Under the pieces are notes generated by a model. The model made no database searches, was not told the DNA's origin, and saw only the letters and a program-made list of their open reading frames with translations. DNA of 11,780 nucleotides from Burkholderiales bacterium (GTDB lineage: Bacteria; Pseudomonadota; Gammaproteobacteria; Burkholderiales; SG8-39): contig JAENXP010000023.1 in assembly GCA_016649475.1 (NCBI GenBank), positions 1 to 11,780 on the forward strand, written 5' to 3'. Shown here one piece after another: positions 6,276 through 11,780 of this stretch (position 1 is the first letter of the stretch; each line of letters opens with the position of its first letter). A program made the position numbers and the translations under genes.

Positions 6276-7369
6276 GCGTCGCCGAAAGCAAATATCCGGC
6301 ACGCTGGTGGCATCTGCTGGAGGACGGCAGGATGCAGTGCGATCTGTGCCCGCGCGACTGCCGCCTGCACCAGGGCCAGCGTGGGCTCTGTTTCGTACGC
6401 ATGCGCGAGGGCGATCGCATGCTGCTCACCACCTACGGCAGATCCTCCGGCTATTGCGTCGATCCGATCGAGAAGAAGCCGCTCAATCAGTTCTACCCGG
6501 GAACCAGCGTGCTCTCGTTTGGCACCGCAGGCTGCAACCTCGCGTGCAAATTCTGCCAGAACTGGGACATTTCCAAGTCGCGCGACATGGACAGCCTGGC
6601 CGATGCCGCCAGCCCCGAAGTGATCGCCAATGCGGCGCAAAGGCTGGGATGCAAGAGCGTGGCCTTCACCTACAACGATCCGGTGATTTTTGCCGAGTAT
6701 GCGATGGATGTGGCCGACGCCTGCCACGCCGTGGGCGTGCAGACGGTGGCGGTGACCGCCGGCTACATGCACGCTGCGCCGCGGCGCGAGTTCTACGCCA
6801 AAATCGACGCGGCCAACGTCGACCTCAAGGCGTTTACCGACGAGTTCTACGTCAAACTGACCGGCGCCCACCTGGCGCCCGTTCTCGATACCTTGAAGTA
6901 TCTGAAGCACGAGACCGGGGTGTGGTTCGAGATCACCACGCTGCTGATTCCGGGCAAGAACGACAGCGACGCCGAACTCGAGGCGATGTGCGCGTGGATA
7001 GCGCAGGAACTCGGACCGGAGGTGCCGCTGCATTTTTCCGCGTTTCATCCGGACTGGAAAATGACCGATATTCCGGCGACCCCGGCGCAAACGCTGACGC
7101 GCGCGCGCCGGATTGCTCTCGGGCGCGGGCTGCATTATGTCTACACCGGCAATGTGCACGATACCGAAGGCGGCAGCACCTATTGCCCGCATTGCGGCAA
7201 GGCGATGATCGTGCGCGACTGGTATACGCTGCTCGACTACCGCGTCGGCGCCGACGGGCGCTGCGCGGCGTGCGGTGGCGCGCTGGCCGGACGCTATCAG
7301 GCGTTCAAGCTCAAAGACCAGTTCGGTCCGCGACGCATACCGGTACGCCTGGCGGAGACTGCCGCCTGA
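6272..7369 (+). CDS. AmmeMemoRadiSam system radical SAM enzyme
   Basis: A 365-residue radical SAM protein related to pyruvate formate-lyase activating enzymes. The cluster motif is CNLACKFC (Cys88, 92, 95; CX3CX2C) with the aromatic QNW after it; FGTAGC precedes it. It has a four-cysteine N-terminal element (Cys23, 26, 30, 40) and a C-terminal zinc-ribbon-like pair (CPHC 305-308, CAAC 331-334). Further core features are YNDPVIFAEYAMD (134-146), the VTAGYM strand (161-166), VDLKAF (183-188) and LLIPGKNDSD (224-233). It starts 4 nt inside the MEMO-AMMECR1 fusion, with GAGG (6258-6261) 10 nt upstream, so the two are almost certainly co-translated. This corresponds to the radical-SAM member of the AmmeMemoRadiSam triad (A, B, rSAM). 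The substrate is unknown. Confidence 0.93.
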   Translation: MSVAESKYPARWWHLLEDGRMQCDLCPRDCRLHQGQRGLCFVRMREGDRMLLTTYGRSSGYCVDPIEKKPLNQFYPGTSVLSFGTAGCNLACKFCQNWDISKSRDMDSLADAASPEVIANAAQRLGCKSVAFTYNDPVIFAEYAMDVADACHAVGVQTVAVTAGYMHAAPRREFYAKIDAANVDLKAFTDEFYVKLTGAHLAPVLDTLKYLKHETGVWFEITTLLIPGKNDSDAELEAMCAWIAQELGPEVPLHFSAFHPDWKMTDIPATPAQTLTRARRIALGRGLHYVYTGNVHDTEGGSTYCPHCGKAMIVRDWYTLLDYRVGADGRCAACGGALAGRYQAFKLKDQFGPRRIPVRLAETAA

Positions 7370-7394
7370 GGAAAGAACCCAGGGTTGACCGCGC

Positions 7395-8174
7395 CTAGCG
7401 CCTGGACCGCGGTCGATCGAGAAACGCCTGCATGAATTCCTGCGGCTCGCCCGTGGTGAAGGCCTCGCCGAAAGAGCCGATGCTCTGGCGCAGCGCCTGC
7501 GACAGGGGCAGTTCTTCCCATGAGCGCAGCAGCGCCTTTTGCGTGCGCAGGACCTGCGCGCCGCAGGCGAGCAGCCCATCGGCCACTTTGTCGATTTCCG
7601 CGTCCAGTTGCGCCAGCGGCACCACTTTGTTGAGCAGTCCCCAGTCGAGCGCCGTGGCAGCGTCTATGGTTTCGCCGGTGAGCACCAGCCAGCTCGCGCG
7701 GCTGCTCCCGAGCAGGCGCGGCATGAGCGCCGCATGAATCACGGAGGGTATGCCCACGCGAACCTCGGGCATGGCAAAGCGGGCCGCCTCGGCCGCGATG
7801 CGGATGTCGCAAGCCATGGCAAGTTCCAGCCCTCCGCCCAGGCACCAGCCGGGGATGCGCGCAATGACCGGTACCGGAAACTGCCTCACCTGCTCGCACA
7901 AATCGTGCAGGTTGGTGATGAAAACTTCCGCGCTGCTTTGATCCAGTCGGGCCATTTCCTTGATGTCGGCGCCGCCGACAAAAGCCCGGTCGCCTTCGCC
8001 GCACAAGACCAGGGCGCGCAGTTCGCCGGCGGTTTGAAGGCTCGCAAGCGCGGCGCGCAAATCGTCGATGACCGGCGTGCCGAGCAGGTTCATCGGCCCG
8101 GACGCAAGGATTTTCAGCCGGCCCAGGCCGCGCTCGCTGATGCTGGCCTCGCATCGGTTCCAGGAGTGCTCCAT
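7395..8174 (-). CDS. Enoyl-CoA hydratase/isomerase family protein (crotonase fold)
   Basis: A crotonase-fold enzyme acting on an acyl-CoA, most likely hydrating a trans-2-enoyl-CoA. The 259-residue sequence has RAFVGGADIKEM (63-74) and PGWCLGGGLELAMACD (108-123), which supply the two oxyanion-hole amides. Glu117 and Glu137 (PEVRVGIPS) align with the catalytic pair of hydratases (Glu144/Glu164 in rat mitochondrial hydratase), so hydratase is favoured over the decarboxylase or isomerase subgroups. Two in-frame ATGs lie close together. The one at 8174 is chosen because AAAAGGA (8182-8188) sits 7 nt before it, while for 8180 the spacing is 1 nt. An open frame continues to 8222. It converges on the radical-SAM gene with 25 bp between stops and is divergent from lexA. 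The substrate cannot be told. Confidence 0.88.
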   Translation of the reverse strand: MEHSWNRCEASISERGLGRLKILASGPMNLLGTPVIDDLRAALASLQTAGELRALVLCGEGDRAFVGGADIKEMARLDQSSAEVFITNLHDLCEQVRQFPVPVIARIPGWCLGGGLELAMACDIRIAAEAARFAMPEVRVGIPSVIHAALMPRLLGSSRASWLVLTGETIDAATALDWGLLNKVVPLAQLDAEIDKVADGLLACGAQVLRTQKALLRSWEELPLSQALRQSIGSFGEAFTTGEPQEFMQAFLDRPRSRR

Positions 8175-8181
8175 CTGCATA

Positions 8182-8188
8182 TCCTTTT
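8182..8188 (-). promoter_or_regulatory. Ribosome-binding site that decides the hydratase start
   Basis: Read on the minus strand, AAAAGGA precedes ATG-CAG-ATG. Its spacing (7 nt) fits the second ATG at 8174 and not the first at 8180. Confidence 0.55.
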
Positions 8189-8221
8189 CTGTGGTGCCGG
8201 CGCTCCGGCGCATAGCCGGCA

Positions 8222-8250
8222 ATAGTAGCGCCGAAAACCGGCCGCCGGAA
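8222..8250 (-). promoter_or_regulatory. Possible promoter of the enoyl-CoA hydratase gene
   Basis: On the minus strand, TACTAT (8222-8227) is a fair -10 element, with TTCCGG (8245-8250) 17 bp upstream as a poor -35. The LexA site at 8277-8292 lies upstream of this promoter, so LexA would not be expected to block it directly. Confidence 0.3.
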
Positions 8251-8259
8251 CCGGGGAAC

Positions 8260-8287
8260 TTGACTGCAGCCGAAAACTGTATAAAGA
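8260..8287 (+). promoter_or_regulatory. Predicted lexA promoter
   Basis: TTGACT (8260-8265) is a strong -35. The -10 lies inside the LexA site and cannot be fixed by eye: TATAAA (8280-8285) is the best hexamer but only 14 bp away, while TAAAGA (8282-8287) has 16-bp spacing. Either way, LexA binding would occlude it. Confidence 0.6.
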
Positions 8288-8292
8288 TACAG
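8277..8292 (+). promoter_or_regulatory. LexA-binding SOS box in front of lexA
   Basis: CTGT-ATAAAGAT-ACAG matches the gamma/betaproteobacterial SOS consensus CTGT-N8-ACAG exactly in both half-sites. It overlaps the lexA -10 region and ends 25 nt before the start codon, giving negative autoregulation. Only one box is present, whereas E. coli lexA has two. Confidence 0.92.
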
Positions 8293-8317
8293 GCTGTGCA
8301 AAACCCGAGGTTCGCTC

Positions 8318-8920
8318 ATGGAAGCCCTGACATCCAAGCAGCAGGAAATCCTGACGCTGATACGCCAGGCCATCGAAACCACCGGCCTTCCGCCCACCCG
8401 CGCCGAGATCGCCGAGGCGATGGACTACAGTTCGCATAACGCGGCCGAGGAGCATTTGCGCATGCTCGAACGCAAGGGTGCGATCGAGATCGTCAAAGGT
8501 TCGGCGCGCGGCATCCGTCTGAAGGACGGCGGCGGAATTCCGCTCATCGGACGTGTCGCCGCGGGCTCGCCTATCCTGGCCGAGGAGCATATCGAGGCGC
8601 ATTATCAGGTCGATCCGGCGCTGTTCAAGCCGCGCGCCGACTATCTGCTCAAGGTGCGCGGTATGAGCATGCGCGATGCGGGCATCCACGATGGCGACCT
8701 GCTGGCGGTGCACAAGGTAGGCGAGGCGCGCAACGGCCAGGTCGTGGTTGCGCGCTTGCATGACGAGGTGACGGTAAAGCGCCTGCGCCGGCGCGGCGCG
8801 ATAGTGGAACTGCTTCCCGAAAATCCGGAGTTCGAGCCCATAGTCGTCGACACCAGGCGCGAGGAATTCGCCATCGAAGGTCTGGGCGTGGGCGTGATCC
8901 GCGCCGGCCGCAGCCTGTAG
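8318..8920 (+). CDS. lexA: LexA repressor (SOS regulon master repressor, autocleaving serine peptidase)
   Basis: Represses SOS genes by binding CTGT-N8-ACAG; on contact with the RecA-ssDNA filament it cleaves itself. The 200-residue product aligns with E. coli LexA over its full length. The winged helix-turn-helix (about 1-68) keeps the recognition-helix residues Ser39, Asn41, Ala42, Glu44 and Glu45, in agreement with the E. coli-type boxes found here. The self-cleavage bond is Ala82-Gly83 in GRVAAGSP (78-85), and the catalytic dyad is Ser117 (RGMSM) and Lys154 (VTVKRL). GAGG (8307-8310) lies 7 nt before the ATG. It is followed by recA after 143 bp, with recA having its own SOS promoter. Confidence 0.98.
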   Translation: MEALTSKQQEILTLIRQAIETTGLPPTRAEIAEAMDYSSHNAAEEHLRMLERKGAIEIVKGSARGIRLKDGGGIPLIGRVAAGSPILAEEHIEAHYQVDPALFKPRADYLLKVRGMSMRDAGIHDGDLLAVHKVGEARNGQVVVARLHDEVTVKRLRRRGAIVELLPENPEFEPIVVDTRREEFAIEGLGVGVIRAGRSL

Positions 8921-8966
8921 CTCTTGTGATTATTTTGCTCTCACCCGCCTGTTTTTCGTTTGGGTG

Positions 8967-8994
8967 TTGCATAAATTCCAAAACTGTATAAAAA
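8967..8994 (+). promoter_or_regulatory. Predicted recA promoter
   Basis: TTGCAT (8967-8972) is the likely -35. As at lexA, the -10 is inside the LexA site: TATAAA (8987-8992) at 14 bp or TAAAAA (8989-8994) at 16 bp. Confidence 0.55.
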
Positions 8995-8999
8995 TACAG
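8984..8999 (+). promoter_or_regulatory. LexA-binding SOS box in front of recA
   Basis: CTGT-ATAAAAAT-ACAG has both half-sites perfect and differs from the lexA box by one base in the 8-bp spacer. It overlaps the recA -10 region, so recA, and genes co-transcribed with it, should be induced by DNA damage. Confidence 0.93.
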
Positions 9000-9002
9000 G
9001 TC

Positions 9003-9022
9003 AACGCCGAGACCAAGGCGTT
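9003..9022 (+). other. Small stem-loop in the recA leader
   Basis: AACGCC (9003-9008) and GGCGTT (9017-9022) are exact reverse complements around an 8-nt loop, within the predicted recA untranslated leader and about 30 nt before the ribosome-binding site. No role is known; it may simply be chance in GC-rich sequence. Confidence 0.35.
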
Positions 9023-9063
9023 CGTTGATGCGTATATTGCCACCGAAACCGAAGGAGATTTTC

Positions 9064-10101
<1,038 letters not shown>

Positions 10102-10119
10102 TCCCGGGGCGCAAACCCC

Positions 10120-10569
10120 ATGGCAAAGCGGGAAATCTCGCTGCGCGAGCGGGCGCTGGCCATGCTTGCGCGGCGAGAGCATACTCGCGCCGAAATGGCG
10201 CGCAAACTCTCCCCGCACTCCGAATCCCCCGAACAGGTCGAACAGCTGCTGGACGCCCTGGTTGCGCGCGGCTGGCTCTGCGAGGCGCGATTCGCGGAAT
10301 CCCGCGCCAACACGCTCTCGCGCAAATTCGGCAGCCGTAAAATAGAGTACGATCTCAGGAGCCGCGGCGTATCGGATGAAGTCGTCGAGCGCAGCGTGGA
10401 GCAGGCCCGCATTAGCGAGACGGAAAACTGTCGCGCCGCCTGGCAGAGAAAATTCGGCGCATTGCCGCAGAATGCCGCGGAGCGCGGCCGGCAAATGCGC
10501 TTTCTCGCCGGACGCGGGTTTTCGGCCGACGCGGTGCGCCAGGTCCTCAAAGCCGGAGATTCAGACTGA
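10120..10569 (+). CDS. recX: Regulatory protein RecX
   Basis: Binds the RecA filament groove and limits its extension and coprotease activity. The 149-residue protein has the repeated three-helix RecX pattern: RERALAMLARREHTRAEM (9-26), LLDALVARGWLCEARFAESR (43-62), FGSRKIEYDLRSRGVSDEVV (70-89) and RQMRFLAGRGFSADAVRQVL (124-143). It lies 18 nt after recA, as usual. Its only Shine-Dalgarno candidate, GGGG (10106-10109), can pair with CCCC (10116-10119) just before the ATG, which may reduce RecX output relative to RecA. Its stop shares a base with the next start codon. Confidence 0.93.
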   Translation: MAKREISLRERALAMLARREHTRAEMARKLSPHSESPEQVEQLLDALVARGWLCEARFAESRANTLSRKFGSRKIEYDLRSRGVSDEVVERSVEQARISETENCRAAWQRKFGALPQNAAERGRQMRFLAGRGFSADAVRQVLKAGDSD

Positions 10570-11603
10570 TGACAAATAGCGAGCATTCCCTGGACGGTTG
10601 GCGCGAGGAAATGCGTTCGGCCTATCTCTACCAGGTGATGGCGGAGGCCGAAGCCGGCACGCCGCAGGCGGAATTGTTCAGCGGGCTTGCGCGTGAAGCC
10701 AAAAACCAGGCGGGGATCTGGTCGCGGCAAACCGGCAAGGCGGCGCCCGGGTACGTCCCGGACCTGCGCGCACGCATGGTCGCCAAGCTGGTGCGCCGCT
10801 ACGGCCCGCGCGCGCTGCGCGCGATTCTGGTGGCAATGAAAGTGCGTGGTTTGTCGGTCTATTCGCACGCTGCGCCCGGCCATCCACTGCCGACCACGCT
10901 GGAGGAAGTGGGCAAGCGCCATCGCGGTATCAGCGGTGGCGGCAATCTGCGCGCCGCAGTGTTCGGCGTCAACGACGGGCTGGTTTCAAACGCCAGCCTG
11001 ATTCTGGGCGTGGCCGGGGCCTCGGCCAACAATTCGATCATTCTGCTCTCCGGCGTGGCCGGGCTTATGGCCGGGGCGTTTTCGATGGCGGCGGGCGAGT
11101 ACGTATCGGTGCGTTCGCAGCGCGAAATGTTCGAGCACCAGATCGGCTTGGAGCGCGACGAACTTGAGGAATACCCGGAGGAGGAAGCCGAGGAACTTGC
11201 GCTGATTTACGCCGCTCGCGGGCTCCCGCGCGAGGATGCGATGAAGCTGGCCAAGGCGATCATCGCCGACCCGGCGCAGGCGCTCGATACGCTCGCGCGC
11301 GAGGAACTGGGCCTGAATCCGGACGATCTCGGGTCCCCCTGGGGTGCCGCGATATTTTCGTTTCTTTCCTTTGCCGTGGGCGCGCTCGCACCGCTGCTGC
11401 CGTTCTTTGCGTTCGACGGAAGCCGGGCGCTATTTGTCTCTATCGGCATAACGGCACTCGCGCTGTTTGCAGTTGGCGCTGCCATCAGTCTGTTCACCGG
11501 CAGAAGTGCCCTGCGCGACGGTTTGCGCATGCTCGCCATCGGCGCGACGGCGGGCGGGCTGACCTATACCATAGGCAAATTTCTCGGGGTCAGCCTGAGC
11601 TAA
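10569..11603 (+). CDS. VIT1/CCC1-family metal transporter with N-terminal ferritin-like domain
   Basis: A membrane protein of the vacuolar iron transporter family, which move Fe2+ or Mn2+ out of the cytoplasm. Residues about 8-120 resemble the rubrerythrin/ferritin-like domain of erythrin-VIT proteins (WREEMRSAYLYQ at 11-22). Residues 127-344 are the VIT domain: AVFGVNDGLVSNASLILGVAG (130-150), AGAFSMAAGEYVSVRSQ (168-184), a charged, Glu-rich cytosolic segment (188-250) expected to bind metal, and segments at about 258-281, 286-309 and 317-341. With about 127-150 and 153-176 this makes five membrane spans. The usual ExxH diiron ligands in helix 2 seem absent (AKNQ at 44-47). The ATG shares one base with the recX TGA, with GGAG at 10555-10558, so translation is likely coupled. 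Substrate and direction are inferred from the family. Confidence 0.88.
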   Translation: MTNSEHSLDGWREEMRSAYLYQVMAEAEAGTPQAELFSGLAREAKNQAGIWSRQTGKAAPGYVPDLRARMVAKLVRRYGPRALRAILVAMKVRGLSVYSHAAPGHPLPTTLEEVGKRHRGISGGGNLRAAVFGVNDGLVSNASLILGVAGASANNSIILLSGVAGLMAGAFSMAAGEYVSVRSQREMFEHQIGLERDELEEYPEEEAEELALIYAARGLPREDAMKLAKAIIADPAQALDTLAREELGLNPDDLGSPWGAAIFSFLSFAVGALAPLLPFFAFDGSRALFVSIGITALALFAVGAAISLFTGRSALRDGLRMLAIGATAGGLTYTIGKFLGVSLS

Positions 11604-11613
11604 GCGCGTACGC

Positions 11614-11663
11614 GCGCAATCGCCGGCCGCGGGGTGCGCTCGCCTGCGCCGGCGGCATTGCGC
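11614..11663 (+). terminator. Strong GC-rich stem-loop after the transporter gene, possible end of the SOS operon
   Basis: GCGCAATCGCCGGC (11614-11627) pairs with GCCGGCG (11648-11654), a two-base bulge, and ATTGCGC (11657-11663). This gives 14 base pairs around a 20-nt loop, starting 11 nt after the stop codon. There is no T-tract, so it is not a classical intrinsic terminator. It could mark a Rho-dependent end or protect the mRNA 3' end. Confidence 0.4.
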
Positions 11664-11713
11664 CCGGGCGGATTTGCATGCGCGCCTGATTCGGGCGAAA
11701 ATTCAATCTTTTA

Positions 11714-11758
11714 CCTAAGAGGCCATTTCAGAATTTCCGAAATGGCGCCCAACTTAGG
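11714..11758. repeat. Interrupted inverted repeat in AT-rich sequence, possible mobile-element end or operator
   Basis: Outer arms CCTAAG (11714-11719) and CTTAGG (11753-11758) enclose inner arms GCCATTTC (11722-11729) and GAAATGGC (11739-11746) around a 9-nt centre. All arms are exact reverse complements. No T-run follows on either strand, so it is not a terminator. The base composition is abruptly less GC-rich than the rest of the window. Confidence 0.5.
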
Positions 11759-11766
11759 GGAGTATG

Positions 11767-11774
11767 AGGGGAGG
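11767..11774 (+). promoter_or_regulatory. Strong Shine-Dalgarno sequence at the window edge
   Basis: AGGGGAGG ends 6 nt before the last base. This is the correct spacing for a plus-strand start codon immediately outside the window, so the AT-rich region 11695-11780 is probably the leader of that gene. Confidence 0.45.
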
Positions 11775-11780
11775 TATCCC

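Noticed and set aside
7376..7386. Bidirectional terminator AACCC-A-GGGTT between the converging genes
   Set aside because: A one-base loop cannot form a hairpin and there is no T-tract.
6224..7579. 451-codon open frame on the minus strand across the radical SAM gene
   Set aside because: It lies antisense to a clearly recognised gene. Its product is Arg/Ala/Gly/His-rich with no family motif, as expected for an antisense frame in GC-rich coding DNA.
8941..8967. lexA terminator formed by CACCC and GGGTG arms
   Set aside because: Only a 5-bp stem with a long loop and no following T-tract, so it is too weak to call.
9025..9063. 13-codon upstream extension of recA
   Set aside because: The canonical RecA start ([13 protein letters not shown]) at 9064 has an ideal Shine-Dalgarno sequence; the extension would cover it.
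11714..11758. Intrinsic terminator
   Set aside because: The inverted repeat is good but neither strand has a T-run after it.

Overview
This is a GC-rich, densely coding stretch of proteobacterial chromosome. Several features point to a betaproteobacterium or close relative: the order ribB(X)-ribH-nusB-thiL-pgpA-pncC, a class I-like PHA synthase, a LexA and SOS box of the E. coli type, and a lexA-recA-recX cluster. I assign this from gene content and protein similarity by eye, not from a search. Nearly all of the window is housekeeping sequence; there is no CRISPR array, tRNA or rRNA, and no gene-free stretch over 300 bases.

Layout. (1) Positions 1-635, minus strand: the N-terminal third of a polyhydroxyalkanoate synthase cut by the window edge, with a recognisable promoter. 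(2) Positions 811-4819, plus strand: a tight six-gene run. It holds a RibB-type protein with a degenerate RibA-like half (RibBX), lumazine synthase, NusB, thiamine-phosphate kinase, phosphatidylglycerophosphatase A and NMN amidohydrolase. Genes overlap or lie 6 nt apart, and two of them start with TTG. (3) Positions 4849-7369, plus strand: a separately promoted two-gene AmmeMemoRadiSam module, in which a MEMO1-AMMECR1 fusion overlaps its radical-SAM partner by 4 nt. This is the least understood system here. (4) Positions 7395-8174, minus strand: a crotonase-fold enoyl-CoA hydratase/isomerase converging on that module. (5) Positions 8260-11603, plus strand: an SOS block of lexA, recA, recX and a VIT1/CCC1-family metal transporter. 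lexA and recA each carry one CTGT-N8-ACAG LexA site with identical spacing to an upstream TTGnnT hexamer. The transporter start codon shares a base with the recX stop. (6) Positions 11604-11780: a GC-rich stem-loop, then an abruptly more AT-rich inverted repeat and a strong Shine-Dalgarno sequence at the window edge. This suggests another gene, possibly of a mobile element, begins just outside.

How the genes fit together. The first plus-strand run supplies cofactors (flavin, thiamine, NAD salvage) and phospholipid head-group processing, with an antitermination factor embedded. The AmmeMemoRadiSam pair forms its own transcription unit with unknown chemistry. The SOS block is an autoregulated damage-response unit (LexA repressor, RecA coprotease/recombinase, RecX modulator) whose last gene is an iron/manganese-type transporter. 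That arrangement suggests, but does not prove, that metal handling is co-expressed with DNA repair.
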